Notes: generated from the sequence alone by a model not told the origin. A stretch of DNA of 64,000 nucleotides from Pseudoips prasinana (GCA_951640165.1 OX621266.1:6758001-6822000); one strand, 5' to 3'. Shown: positions 47,716-59,460, numbered from the stretch's first letter. A program made the numbers and translations.

Positions 47716-50700
47716 CTAATCACCACCAGAAGGAGGGAAGCGACGATCGTACAACCGCCGTCTCCCACCCCTTCTTCGCCTGCAAAGCGGCGGCGCGAGA
47801 GGATCATCCTCCCGCGTACGCTCCGCCGCCTCCTTTTGCGACATGACATCCTCGCAAAAGGAGGCAACCGCCGCCCAAGCCTGCTCACTCCCCAGCATGG
47901 AGTTCACCACACTGGGAAGTGACAGGTCCAACCCGACTATGTCGGTCAGGGCACGACGCAGCTCAGCCCAGGCTGGGCACACCTCGAGGGTGTGCTGCGC
48001 CGTGTCCTCCGCGGCTCCACACTCGTGGCACGCCGGGGTTTCCTCCCTCCGAATCCGATGCAGGTGCGTTCCGAAACAGCCATGCCCGGACAACACCTGC
48101 ACCAGACGGAACGAGAGGAAACCGTGGGGGCGCTCGAGCCAGTCCTGCAGGACTGGACCGAGCGCGTCCAGCGTCCGGCGCCCAAAGGTGGCGGAGGCGA
48201 GATCACGTGCCCAGTGGAGGACGATGGCATCCCTCGCCTCCCGCCGCACGGCCTCCCGCTCTTCCGCGGCTGGGCGCTCACCCAGCGCCCTACGCCGCGC
48301 CGTCCACTCGTAGACTCTGGCGAGCACCCATGCCTCCAATTCCCATGGAGGGGTGCCGGCCAGAGCGCACGCCGCCGCGAAGCCCACCGAGCGGTAGGCT
48401 CGCGCCACCCGCTGTGCAATGGCCCGTTGGGGCCTGCGGATGGCGGTTGCATTCTCCCTCCTGTGGAGGGAGTCCGCCCAGATGGGTGCCCCGTAAAGGG
48501 CCATGCTCTTGAGGATGCCGGCATAGAGGCGCCGGCATCGCTCCTTGGGCCCTCCGAGGTTTGGGAGGAGCCATGAGAGGGCGTCCGCGGCTTTCAGCAG
48601 GCGCGTCGACAGCCCGCTAAAGTGCGGGCCGAAGCGCCACCTGCTGTCCAGCACGAGGCCCAGATACTTCATCTGGGCCCCGACCCCTATCCGGACGCCC
48701 TCCACCACGATGTGGGCGTCAGGAGGGCAGCGCTGCCGAAGCCCGTGAAAGAACACGGCCTCGGTCTTGTTCAGCGCTACCCTCAAACCAAGCTGGCGGA
48801 TCCTACCTGCCACTAAGGATCCGCCAGCTGAGGCCAGACAGGCCGCCTCCCGAAAGTCCCTCCCCCGGGCAACGAGGAGAGTGTCATCCGCGTAGCAGAT
48901 GACACTCGTGCCCTGGAGGAGGGTGCCGCGCAGCAGCCAATCGAATCCGATGTTCCACAAGAGGGGCCCCAGCACCGAACCCTGTGGAACACCGGACTCC
49001 GCGCCGTAGCGCCTGATCCTGGCCGTTCTGTCCGCCAGGAGGACCTCCCGGTCCTCCAGGTAGTTGGCCAGGATCACCCGCAGATATTGGGGTACTCCGT
49101 GGTACCGGAGTGCCTCCAATATGGTCGAGTGGGGCACGGAGTTGAAGGCGTTGGCGATGTCGAACGACACCGCCAACACTCCGTCCCCAGCTCCAACCGC
49201 CTCCTGCACTTGGCCCCTGAGTAGGGCCACCGCGTCGACCGTCGAACGCCCCTGTCGAAACCCGAACTGGGCGTCCGACAGGTCTGGCCCTACCTCCCGC
49301 AACTGGCTATTAAGCCGGGTGGCGATGATCCCCTCGAACAATTTACCGACCTCATCGAGCAGAACGATGGGCCGGTATGCCGAGGGGGAGTCCACCGGGC
49401 GTCCCTCCTTCCGGAGCAGGCAAAGCTGCCCCTCCTTCCAGATTTTCGGGAACCTCCCAGCCGTCAGGCACGCGCTGAAGAGGTCCCGAAACCTCTCCTC
49501 CATGAGGGACGCCGCGATGGCCACCACCCGTGCGGGGACACCATCCGGTCCAGGGGCCGTCTTCTTCGCGCGGAGGGACAGAACCCCCGCGCGAAATTCC
49601 TCCACCGATACTGGAGGGACCTCCTCCTCCGGCGAAGCCACCACCCCCCCCAGCGGGGGGTTCATCGTTGGTGGGGTGAAGTCGGTCCTGCGCGGAAACA
49701 GTGACCGAACCACCCCATCCAGCAACGCCGGCTCTAGGGTCTCCGCTAATGGGGGACCGTAAGGGCGCAGCTGGCTCCGCGCCTGCTTATACGGCCTCCC
49801 AAACGGATCCCTGTCGAGGCCCTCCAGCATCTCGGCCTTTGCCGAGTCCTCGGCGGCGCACATTTCCGACTTGAGGACCGTCTTTGCCTCTAGGTAAGAG
49901 GCGTAGAGGCGGTCCTCCTCAGCCTGACATCGGCTGGTGCGCCGCTGACTCCGCGTGTAGGCCCTCCTGGCCTCCACGCACGCGGCCCGTAGCGCCGCCA
50001 GCTCCCCCGTCCACCAATAAACGGCGCGACGGGGAGGCGGACGGCGAGACCGAGGCATGCTGGAGTTGCACACCTCGGTCAGGGACCCCCGGAGCTGAAC
50101 CGCTGCGGCGTCCACGTCCGTGACCTCAACAGGGGGCGAGAGCCAGTCCCGGAGGAACGCAGCCTCCTGGGCTGCCTCCCGGTCCAGGCGGGTGAGAGCC
50201 CACCGCGGGAAGGGAGATTGGCCCGAGCGGGCCATCCCCCGCGGGCTCTGGGTGGAGATGTCGAACCGCACATATCGGTGGTCCGACAGGGTCTCCACCA
50301 ACTCCACCCGCCAGTTCACGACGCGGGCGGCTAGAACGGGGGTGGCGAACGATACGTCCACCACTGACCCTCCCCGTTGCCGCACACACGTGTGAACATC
50401 CCCCCTGTTCAGGAGGGACACGCCGCACGAAGCCGACCATAATTCGACGGCGTGCCCCCGGACGTTGCAGGACGCCGCTGGGTTGCCCCAGGCCACCGCC
50501 TTGGCGTTCAGGTTGCCCAATATGACGACCTGACGTGGCGCCGCCCTCCCGACGACTGCCGTAAGGACTTCGAGAAAATCCTCGAAGTCCCTTAGAGGGC
50601 GGTTTGGGGAGAAATAGACCCCGACCAGGGCTATGTCTCCCCACGCGGCGGCAACGTATCCCGGACCCCTCTCTAAAAGCGAGAGGGGAGGGGAGTCCGT

Positions 50701-50886
50701 GGAAGGCCGCGACACCAACGCCACCAAGCCGTCTCGATCACCTAGCCAGCGGCCAGGTATCGAGTACGGCTCGGCAACCACCGCCACGTCCACCAACCAC
50801 TCGGCCACAGTCTGCATCAACAGATCCTGTGCCGCTCTGCAGTGGTTGGTGTTCGCCTGGAGGATTCGATGTTCGATTCTATGCAT
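47716..50886 (-). CDS. Copy B ORF2: R1-clade endonuclease-reverse transcriptase
   Basis: 1056 aa, intact, with the same domain order as copy D and estimated >90% identity by eye. One difference worth noting is VILGNLNAKAVAW, where other copies have GD(M/L)NAK. The Asp of the GDxN motif is conserved in this endonuclease family, so Asn may weaken or abolish cleavage. The RT motif CYADDTLLV and the C-terminal knuckle are intact. The start codon overlaps the end of ORF1 by eight bases in ATGCATAG, not as the UAAUG seen in copies A and D. Confidence 0.92.
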   Translation of the reverse strand: MHRIEHRILQANTNHCRAAQDLLMQTVAEWLVDVAVVAEPYSIPGRWLGDRDGLVALVSRPSTDSPPLSLLERGPGYVAAAWGDIALVGVYFSPNRPLRDFEDFLEVLTAVVGRAAPRQVVILGNLNAKAVAWGNPAASCNVRGHAVELWSASCGVSLLNRGDVHTCVRQRGGSVVDVSFATPVLAARVVNWRVELVETLSDHRYVRFDISTQSPRGMARSGQSPFPRWALTRLDREAAQEAAFLRDWLSPPVEVTDVDAAAVQLRGSLTEVCNSSMPRSRRPPPRRAVYWWTGELAALRAACVEARRAYTRSQRRTSRCQAEEDRLYASYLEAKTVLKSEMCAAEDSAKAEMLEGLDRDPFGRPYKQARSQLRPYGPPLAETLEPALLDGVVRSLFPRRTDFTPPTMNPPLGGVVASPEEEVPPVSVEEFRAGVLSLRAKKTAPGPDGVPARVVAIAASLMEERFRDLFSACLTAGRFPKIWKEGQLCLLRKEGRPVDSPSAYRPIVLLDEVGKLFEGIIATRLNSQLREVGPDLSDAQFGFRQGRSTVDAVALLRGQVQEAVGAGDGVLAVSFDIANAFNSVPHSTILEALRYHGVPQYLRVILANYLEDREVLLADRTARIRRYGAESGVPQGSVLGPLLWNIGFDWLLRGTLLQGTSVICYADDTLLVARGRDFREAACLASAGGSLVAGRIRQLGLRVALNKTEAVFFHGLRQRCPPDAHIVVEGVRIGVGAQMKYLGLVLDSRWRFGPHFSGLSTRLLKAADALSWLLPNLGGPKERCRRLYAGILKSMALYGAPIWADSLHRRENATAIRRPQRAIAQRVARAYRSVGFAAACALAGTPPWELEAWVLARVYEWTARRRALGERPAAEEREAVRREARDAIVLHWARDLASATFGRRTLDALGPVLQDWLERPHGFLSFRLVQVLSGHGCFGTHLHRIRREETPACHECGAAEDTAQHTLEVCPAWAELRRALTDIVGLDLSLPSVVNSMLGSEQAWAAVASFCEDVMSQKEAAERTREDDPLAPPLCRRRRGGRRRLYDRRFPPSGGD

Positions 50887-52972
50887 CGGACATCACACCT
50901 TCCTCCTCCACAGCCGCCGAGGTCCCAGCTACTGGGGTGGCGGTGGCAGCGACAGGCCGGGTCGGCGCCTGCGCTTTGCCCTTCTTAAGGGGAGGAATAC
51001 AATTCCTCCCCTTCATAATGTGGCCCGCAGGGCGGCCACTGGCGGCACACACCGCGCAGTGCGGTGCGGTGGCCTCGCAGGAGGCGGCTTTGTGCCCCTC
51101 CTTGCCGCAGCGGTAGCAGCTGTCCGTCCTGTCGACACTGGACGGACAGAGGGCCCGGGTGTGACCGATGCCGAAGCACCGGTAACACCTCAGCGGCGGG
51201 ACCTCAAGGGCCCGGACCGCCGCCGAGCTGAAACCGACGGCAAGCCGTCCCTTCTCGAGGACGGCTTTGGCAGCGGTGACTGGGCACTCCAGGCGAATTG
51301 CGCCCATGCCGCCGCGCCCGGGCCTGATGCCCCCGCCCTGCACCGCTGCGACTGCGCAGCCACCTATGGCTGCGACCGCCGCTACCACCTCCTCCTTGGT
51401 GACGGAGTCGTCCAGGTCCGTCACCTCGAAGGCCGCCGACTTCACTGGCCTGGCCACCTTCGCGTCGTCCGCAATGACCTCTTCCAGCTTTGCTGCGAAG
51501 AGGTCAGCGTTCTTCCCGCCCTCGGCACCCGGGAACTCGAAGATTCGGGCCCCAGCCTGTGTCCGGCGGCATGAGACTTTACCGATCCCCAATTTGGTGG
51601 GATCGGCATTTGCACGCGCCCGCACCATTATGGACGCGTACGTCTCACCCCGCTCCGCGGCCTTTGCGGTGAGCGTCACCACGACGGCCGCGGTCTTGGG
51701 AGGAACTAGGTTCCTCTTGGCACCGGCTGGGGGCGAACCCTTCCCCTTTCCCTTGCCAGTCGACGACTGACCGGCAGGGGTGGTGGCGGAGACGGCTGGG
51801 GCTGGAGGGGTGCTCTTCCCCTTCCCCTTCCCTTTCCCTTTGCCAGCTGGCCGCGACTGGCTGGGAGTGGTGGTGGCGGGGACAGCTGCCGTCCGTTTGC
51901 CCTTGCCCTTCCCCTTACCGACCACCCTCGTCCAGCCCTGCTGGTTGGTCGGGGTGGTAGAGGGGAGAAGGGCGTCCTCCGTCTGGGACGTAGGCACCGG
52001 CTCCTTTTGCCTCCTGTCCGCCGCAAGCGGCGGCCGGACGACTTTCTCCGGCAAGAGCCGGTCCTCAATGCCTGCCAGGCAGGCTCTCACAAACGCCCTC
52101 TCCTCCGCCATGACCTTGCGGAGGACATCCTCAAGGCCGGGGGAGGAGGCTAGGCTCTCTGCCGCAGGTCTAGGCTCGGCTTGGGATGGCCGGGCCGTGG
52201 CTTCAGCCAGCTTCATGTGCAGCTGGCTGACCTCCGACTGCAGGCGATCTACCTTCGCCTGCAGTTGCCGCGTTTCATCGCTGGCCTTGCGGTCCACCAG
52301 CTCCGCGACGATGCCACGCATGCTGGCGGCCCGGCATCTGAGGGACTTCTGGAAAGTCCCCTTCAGATGCGAGGACTTGGCGGCGACCTCCACGATCGCC
52401 TCTTCGTCCTCCAAGGCCATCTTCTCCAGTTCGGCCAGTGAGTGGTTCGCGTACAGGACGCGGGCCGCACCGTAATCGGCCTTGGCACGAGCGACGCGCG
52501 CCCGCTCTTCCCTGTCCGCAACCCGCTCCTCCAGCTCTTGCTGGAGCTGCTCCCGCCGTGCCAGGTCCAGCTCGCGCTGGGCGTCGGCTAAACCCACATT
52601 GTGGGTGTCTGCCGCTGTTGTGGGCTTCTTAGCCTTGACCCTTTTCTTCGACGAACCCGACGCCGAGGAGCCATCCGATCCGTCCTTCAAAAAGGTCTTC
52701 CGCTTTCTGGAAGCAGATCGCGATCGCGAATCTTCGACCGCCATCGAAGCGGAATCCGATACAATGGACTCATCGTCGGAGTCCACCTGCCCGCCGTAGA
52801 AGGCCCTGCCTTCATTCGACGCTAAGGAAGCGTCGCGTTGGCCCTGAGAAGGGCCTTTTGGTTGGCCCTGAGAAGGGCCTTTGGGTTGGCCCTGAGAAGG
52901 GCCTTTGGGTTGGCCCTGAGAAGGGCCTTTTCTGATGAAATGCCCGAGGGCATCCCGCGCGGGTTTTGGCAT
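50879..52972 (-). CDS. Copy B ORF1 (gag-like), complete
   Basis: 697 aa from the ATG at 52972. It has four GPSQGQPK repeats, an acidic region, coiled coil, GKGKGKGK linkers and three zinc knuckles, as in copy A. The C-terminus is one residue longer (VMSDA) because the usual TAA of the coupling site is changed and the frame reads to TAG at 50879-50881. The ORF is undamaged. Confidence 0.92.
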   Translation of the reverse strand: MPKPARDALGHFIRKGPSQGQPKGPSQGQPKGPSQGQPKGPSQGQRDASLASNEGRAFYGGQVDSDDESIVSDSASMAVEDSRSRSASRKRKTFLKDGSDGSSASGSSKKRVKAKKPTTAADTHNVGLADAQRELDLARREQLQQELEERVADREERARVARAKADYGAARVLYANHSLAELEKMALEDEEAIVEVAAKSSHLKGTFQKSLRCRAASMRGIVAELVDRKASDETRQLQAKVDRLQSEVSQLHMKLAEATARPSQAEPRPAAESLASSPGLEDVLRKVMAEERAFVRACLAGIEDRLLPEKVVRPPLAADRRQKEPVPTSQTEDALLPSTTPTNQQGWTRVVGKGKGKGKRTAAVPATTTPSQSRPAGKGKGKGKGKSTPPAPAVSATTPAGQSSTGKGKGKGSPPAGAKRNLVPPKTAAVVVTLTAKAAERGETYASIMVRARANADPTKLGIGKVSCRRTQAGARIFEFPGAEGGKNADLFAAKLEEVIADDAKVARPVKSAAFEVTDLDDSVTKEEVVAAVAAIGGCAVAAVQGGGIRPGRGGMGAIRLECPVTAAKAVLEKGRLAVGFSSAAVRALEVPPLRCYRCFGIGHTRALCPSSVDRTDSCYRCGKEGHKAASCEATAPHCAVCAASGRPAGHIMKGRNCIPPLKKGKAQAPTRPVAATATPVAGTSAAVEEEGVMSDA

Positions 52973-53134
52973 GTCAAACAAAGCAATATCGTAGCATACA
53001 AGGCAATATGGTCGCTACGATGCACAGTGCACTTTAGCCGTACCCAGTCTGCCACTCCGTTACGGTGGTCAGAACTGGGACGTTTCCGGGGAACGCGACG
53101 TGGACGCAAGCACTGTGGGGTGGTTCCCCTCCCC

Positions 53135-53141
53135 AACCTAA

Positions 53142-53143
<2 letters not shown>
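53135..53143. repeat. Telomere-type AACCTAACC junction between copies B and C
   Basis: Separates the 5' end of copy B from the 41-nt poly(A) (T run 53144-53184) of copy C. Confidence 0.9.
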
Positions 53144-53185
<42 letters not shown>

Positions 53186-55489
53186 TTTGCGCTGGGAAAA
53201 AATGCGTTACGCATACCCGCCCATTGGGGGATGGACGGGTTATGTGGGACTCTCCGGCTAGCCCGGCATACCCACTAAAATAACCCAGCGGCACTCCCGC
53301 ATCGTCTGTGTGGAGGAGGACTGGGAAACCGGCACAGCCTTTACGTCCAGTCCCCCACCGACGACCGCCCGCCTTTACGGCGGGGCCCGCACGCCCCTCC
53401 CAAAGTGGAGGGGCCCGGGAACGACCGTGAGTGCTCGGCCGTTCCCGCCCGACGAGGATGGTGATTAGTGCAATGCGAGCGAAGGCGCCCCCGCGCCTGT
53501 CGCCCGCTAATCACCACCAGAAGGAGGGAGGCGACGATCGTACAACCGCCGTCTCCCACCCCTTCTTCGCCTGCGGAGCGGCGGCGCAAGAGGATCATCC
53601 TCCCGCGCGCGCTCCGCCGCCTCCTTTTGCGACATGACATTCTCGCAAAAGGAGGCAACCGCCGCCCAAGCCTCCTCACCCCCCAGCATGGAGTTCACCA
53701 CACTGGGAAGTGAGAGGTCCAATCCGACTACATCGGTCAGGGCACGGCGCAGCTCAGCCCAGGCTGGGCACACCTCAAGGGTGTGCTGCGCCGTGTCCTC
53801 CGCGGCTCCACAGTCGTGGCACGCCGGGGTTTCCTCCCTCCGAATCCGGTGCAGGTGCGTTCCGAAACAGCCATGTCCGGACAACACCTGCACTAGACGG
53901 AACGAGAGGAAACCGTGGGGGCGCTCGAGCCATTCCCGCAGGACTGGACCGAGCGCGTCCAGCGTCCGGCGCCCAAAAGTGGCGGAGGCGAGGTCCCGTT
54001 CCCAGTGCAGGACGATGGCGTCCCTCGCCTCCCGCCGCACGGCCTCCCGCTCTTGCGCGGCGGGGCGCTCACCTAGCGCCCTACGCCGCGCCGCCCATTC
54101 GTACACTCTGGCGAGCACCCATGCCTCCAATTCCCAGGGAGGGGTGCCGGCCAGAGCGCACGCCGCCGCAAAGCCCACTGAGCGGTAGGCTCTCGCCACC
54201 CGCTGTGCAATGGCCCGTTGGGGCCTGCGGATGGCGGTTGCATTCTCCCTCCTGAGGAGGGAGTCCGCCCAGATGGGTGCCCCGGAAAGGGCCATGCTCT
54301 TGAGGATGCCGGCATAGAGGCGCCGGCATCGCTCCTTGGGCCCTCCGAGGTTTGGGAGGAGCCACGAGAGGGCGTCCGCGGCTTTCAGCAGGCGCGTCGA
54401 CAGCCCGCTGAAGTGCGGGCCGAAGCGCCACCTGCTGTCCAGCACGAGGCCCAGATACTTCATCTGGGCCCCGACCCCTATCCGGACGCCCTCCACCACG
54501 ATGTGGGCGTCAGGAGGGCACCGCTGCCGAGGCCCGTGAAAGAACACGGCCTCGGTCTTGTTCAGCGCCACCCTCAAACCAAGCTGGCGGATCCTGCCTG
54601 CCACTAAGGATCCGCCAGCTGAGGCCAGACAGGCCGCCTCCCTAAATTCCCTCCCCCGGGCAACGAGGAGAGTGTCATCCGCGTAGCAGATGACACTCGT
54701 GCCCTGGAGGAGGGTGCCCCGCAGGAGCCAATCGAATCCGATGTTCCACAAGAGGGGCCCTAGCACCGAGCCTTGTGGAACACCGGATTCCGCGCCGTAG
54801 CGCCTGATCCTGGCCGTCCTGTCCGCCAGGAGGACCTCCCGGTCCTCCAGGTAGTTGGCCAGGATCATCCGCAGATATTGGGGCACTCCGTGGTACCGGA
54901 GTGCCTCCAATATGGTTGTGTGGGGCACGGAGTTGAAGGCGTTGGCGATGTCAAACGACACCGCCAACACTCCGTCCCCAGCCCCAACCGCCTCCTGCAC
55001 TTGGCCCCTGAGTAGGGCCACCGCGTCGACCGTCGAACGCCCCTGTCGAAACCCGAACTGGGCGTCCGACAGGTCTGGCCCTACCTCCCGCAACTGGTTA
55101 TTGAGCCGGGTGGCGATGATCCCCTCGAACAATTTACCGACCTCATCGAGCAGGACGATGGGCCGGTATGCCGAGGGGGAGTCCACCGGGCGTCCCTCCT
55201 TCCGGAGCAGGCAAAGCTGCCCCTCCTTCCAGATCTTCGGGAACCTCCCAGCCGTCAGGCACGCGCTGAAGAGGTCCCGAAACCTCTCCTCCATGAGGGA
55301 CGCCGCGATGGCCACCACCCGTGCGGGGACACCATCCGGTCCAGGGGCCGTCTTCTTCGCGCGGAGGGACAGAACCCCCGCGCGAAGTTCCTCCACCGAC
55401 ACTGGAGGGACCTCCTCCTCCGGCGAAGCCACCACCCCCCCCAGTGGGGGGTTCATCGTTGGTGGGGTGAAGTCGGTCCTGCGCGGAAA
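53144..55489 (-). mobile_element. SART-like LINE copy C, 5'-truncated
   Basis: Only the last ~660 codons of ORF2 and the 3' UTR remain. The longest poly(A) of the set (41 nt) suggests recent insertion. The break at 55489 joins directly to a piece of the R1/I-group LINE 3' UTR. Confidence 0.92.
53507..55489 (-). pseudogene. Copy C ORF2, C-terminal ~660 residues
   Basis: The open frame enters from the truncation point (FRRTDFTPPTMNPPLGG) and holds the RT domain with CYADDTLLV and the terminal zinc knuckle (CHDCGAAEDTAQHTLEVC). The endonuclease and ORF1 are lost. The sequence is very close to copy B, so the two share a recent source. Confidence 0.9.
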
Positions 55490-55533
55490 GTAAGGTAAGT
55501 AAGTATGTAAAGTTTATAAAAAAAATTATATAA
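55490..55533 (+). repeat. First half of the split LINE 3'-end duplicate
   Basis: From 55496 it equals 37408-37445 (TAAGTAAGTATGTAAAG... to ATTATATA), then stops at the LINE B tail. Confidence 0.85.
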
Positions 55534-56033
55534 AGAAGAAGAAAGAAGAAGAAGAAGAAAAAAATATTTATTGAGCACACATAATAAAGATACAAAAAGA
55601 CACAATCACAGTAACAATGGCGACAAACAATATAAATACCGTACAAAATACTCTATTATTGTTACTAAAACAGATTTAGTGCGCTCAAATGGCTAGCAGC
55701 TCAGCATGATGTTACAACCACAATATGGATGTAACGCTGATTTTCAGCTACCTGCCACAGTGAGTCACAAATGTGCTACACAAATTACATACATAAGACA
55801 TAAGACAATACGTTTCTTTAAAATTATATATAGAACAAAATAAAAAAATACGGTTTTAAAGAAAGAAACAAAAAAGCTAAATAAACGATAATTAAAATAA
55901 AATCAACATAAAATAAAATCATACTGCTCCGATTCGCTGTCAATATACCGTAACCCATTGCAAATATCCTTCGGTCGATAGCTTACAATTGTACTTATAA
56001 ATTGCTTTGAATAATAGTATACAAGATAAATAT

Positions 56034-56075
<42 letters not shown>

Positions 56076-56119
56076 TACACATACACATACTGAAGCTAAA
56101 TTGGAACTTATTGTAAAAT
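55534..56119 (-). other. LINE B 3' UTR
   Basis: Non-coding AT-rich sequence with an (AC)n microsatellite and a possible stem (AGTAACAAT near 55609 with ATTGTTACT near 55657). Confidence 0.6.
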
Positions 56120-58998
56120 TTAAATAATTGAATTATTTTGGTTTGTATTACTAAACTTTAGCTGCGTACCTGTAAGGAATTGACGCAAGCTTTTCCGGAA
56201 TGTGTTAATAGTTTTAGCAGTTTTAATAGGTGGGGGTATATTATTCCATACTTTGCTAGCGGCATAACGAAAGCTTCCTCTGAATGCAGCTGTTTTATGT
56301 TTTTGTATAGATAGTTGCTGTGCGCATTTTCTACCTGTATGTTCTCTTCCACCCGAGACCCAGACAAGCTTATTAAATAAATATGTAGGCTGATTAAACT
56401 TTATGACACCGAATAACAGACACGCCAAGTGCAGCTTCCTACGTGACTTCATTTTCAGCATGTTTTTATTGTTCAAAAAGGGTGTGACATGAGTTCTCGG
56501 TGGGATCGAAAAACAAAATCTGGCGCAAGCATTCTGGACTCTCTGTATCAGTCTATCTGTTCGCGCTAACAACCGGGGGCCATAAACAGCATCTGCATAA
56601 TTCAATTTGGAAAGGACCAGTGACTCGACCAGTTGTATCCGCAACTCTTCTGATAAAAAAGGTCTAATTTTATACAGAACCTTAAGACGAAAAAAACAGT
56701 TTTTAGCTGCGTCGGCTATGTGACTTTCAAACCTGAGATCGGAGTCTAAATTAAGGCCCAAGTTACGAGCCTCATATACTCTTTCAACAGGCATTCCCAG
56801 GATCGTGACATTTAGTGAGTTTGGAAGGGTCTCGATGTGGTGTTTAGTTCCAAAGACAATATATTTCGTCTTTGCAGGATTAAGAACTAAGCCGTTTTTT
56901 TCTGACCATGCAGCTACCCTATTTAGATCGTCACTTAAATTACGCATTGCTTCTTCGTATTCACTGGACCGAAAAGATATATAAGCCTGTACATCATCCG
57001 CGTAAATATGATACTGACAGGTATGAAAACATTGTACAATGTCAGTACAGTATAACGCAAATAATGTAGGGCCCAATATGGAACCTTGCGGTACACCTCT
57101 ATTCAATGAGCTCATTGTCGAGACTTTCTTGGTTCCATCTTCAAGACACAACTCCACAAATTGCCTTCGATTTTCGAAATAGCTATTGAACCAGTTTGCA
57201 GTTCTATGATCAAAACCATAATAGCTTAATTTGGACAGAAGTAATGGGACGTTTATAGCATCAAAAGCACGCGAAAAATCGAGCAGGACCAGCACCGTGC
57301 ACATTCCTTTGTCCAGTGCAGAGATTATGTTATCTGTGACGTCTAATAAGGCTGTTGTAGTACCGCGACATCTTCTAAAACCAGATTGTAGTGAAGGTAG
57401 TATGTCATTGTTTTCTAAAAAATCTGTGAGTTGCTTGTTAACTACTTTCTCCATTATCTTGGACATACATGGCAAGATACTGATAGGACGCAGGTCCTTC
57501 ATGTCTATCGGGTTATTTTTTTGGGTAAGGGTCTAACAGCGGCGACTTTCCAGATGTCAGGGAAAGTACTAGTCATTATTGACCTGTTCACTATTTTCGT
57601 AATGAATTCCAATGTATGAGTAAGAGTAAGTTTTAGCATGCTTAGAGTGATTCTGTCGTAACCTTCTGCATTGGACTTAAGCCTGTGGATGATGCTGTAA
57701 ACTGAATCCTGGGTTACTGTTTGGAGCCTAAAAGTTACGTCACTAAATCGGTAAAATTCAAAATATGTCATATACGAGATGCTAGTATGTGTATTACCAG
57801 GAACGTTCAGAAAATTGGAGTTAATTAGATTAGGATTGTTGAATTGCAATGGAAGGCAGTTGTTTTGTTTTTTTGGTAGGATATCATTCTTTATATTTTT
57901 CCACAATTTTATTGGATTTTTAATCTGATTATTAATATTATATTTAAAATAGGCTACTTTTTCGTAGAATAGGGACGTATTTACTAAAGACTTTAATTGT
58001 TTATAATATATTTTTTTTGTTTCAAGTTTAGTCTTTCGATATTTAGCCAAGGCGTTGTCTCTCAGTCGCATCATTAATTTTAAGTTATCAGTGACCCAAG
58101 GATATGATTGTTCTTTTATTATAGTTTGCATCACTGGTGCGTGAATATCGTATATGGTTAAAATGTACGCATTTAACTGTTTTACCATATCATTCACGTC
58201 ACACATATCTGACATACTGTCCCAGCACATGCTATCCAAATCCAACTGGAATTGATCTAAACAGATATTCTTAACGGGGCGATAAATAATTGTGTGAGGT
58301 TGATATTTCTGTCTTTTCGCACTTAGCTCACAAACCACAAGCGAATGGCTGTTTAACAGTTTGAAGGGTTCAATTTTGAGAGATCTTGCCTTGAGATCGG
58401 TGCAAATCAAGTCAATGAGAGTCTCCGTACTTTCAGTGAAGTGAGTAGGCGTAGTCACGAGTTGGTTAAGACTTATGCATTTGAGAAATTCACAAAGTTT
58501 CTTTGTTTTGGTGTCCTCAGGTTTTAATATATTTATATTAAAATCTCCAAGCAAAATAACATGATCGCAGTACCCAAGGGTGCCCAATGACTCGCTAATA
58601 GCATCAAGAAAAAGGTCAGTATCAAGCCAGGGCGGGCGATACGCTGTGCCTATAGCTATTTTTTTCCCATTAAGTGTGTATGTGAGCCACATTTGTTCGA
58701 CTGATGAGAATTTAGGTTCAGTAACACACTTCCATAGGCGCACATTAATACCGCGTCTGATATAGAACCCGACGCCCCCTCCCCTAGCCCTGCCGGAAGT
58801 CGGGGACCTAGGTGTGTGAATAAAACGGAAATAAGGAAGGACAGGGGCACGGGCCTCTTCTCCTTTTTTTAGCCATGTCTCGTTTATCGCTAATATGTCA
58901 ATATTATGTCTAGATACTAAAGAAAAGAAATCGTCATGATTAGTACCTAAGGACCCTGCATTTAACAAACCAACTGTAAGGTATTTGTCAGCAAGCAT
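56120..58998 (-). pseudogene. LINE B ORF2, one frameshift
   Basis: The 5' part (58998-57505, 497 codons) has the endonuclease (GLLNAGSLGTN, AINETWLKKG, GTAYRPPW, LLGDFNIN) and the linker. The 3' part (57502-56120, 460 codons) has the RT (LRPISILPCMSK, QSGFRRCRGTT, LLDFSRAFD, GVPQGSILGPTLF, YADDVQAY) and the thumb. Comparison with LINE A shows that a few residues and the frame are lost in an A-rich run near 57510-57525. A single-base error in assembly would look the same. Otherwise there are no stops. Confidence 0.88.
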
Positions 58999-59460
58999 GG
59001 TGGCGGCATAAACTAGAAAATGTGGTTAACGAAAAAACTACAATACAGAATAATTTAATTAAATGCGTGTACACGTATTCCATTTCAAAGGGTCTTAATA
59101 AATATTTATATATAATTATTATTACATGAATTGACAATGAAATTGATGGGCTGGTGAATTTAATATGAATATTAGATATTAATATAATACCGTAAGGGTT
59201 TATTCGGGGGATTATTATATTTTTGTCAGGGAAAATAGTTATTTTATAAGTGAATATAATAAGTGTGTATAATCGTAAAGCATTGCGGCAAAGAAATAAA
59301 TGGTTACTGAATTTAAGATTAATGAATCTCATCGGGATTACAAGAATATTGCAAGAGGAGCGTGTTTTTACTGACCGCGAACAGAGCAGATGCGTTGAAA
59401 CAAAAGTACATAGGACATAATTAGAACATAAACAGATATAGTATAGTTCAACCAACTGGA
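58999..59460 (-). other. LINE B ORF1-ORF2 spacer
   Basis: AT-rich. A chance ORF covers it but has no family features. Confidence 0.6.

Larger units (their letters stand above)
47373..53134 (-). mobile_element. SART-like LINE copy B, full length (~5.8 kb)
   Basis: A complete R1-clade element: short 5' UTR (52973-53134), ORF1, ORF2, 3' UTR with stem-loop and poly(A) (T run 47373-47393). Flanked on both sides by AACCTAACC. Both ORFs are open. Confidence 0.93.

Noticed and set aside
37830..53713. Many long plus-strand and alternate-frame ORFs in the GC-rich array
   Set aside because: They are shadows of the minus-strand SART-like ORFs. High GC removes stop codons in the other frames.
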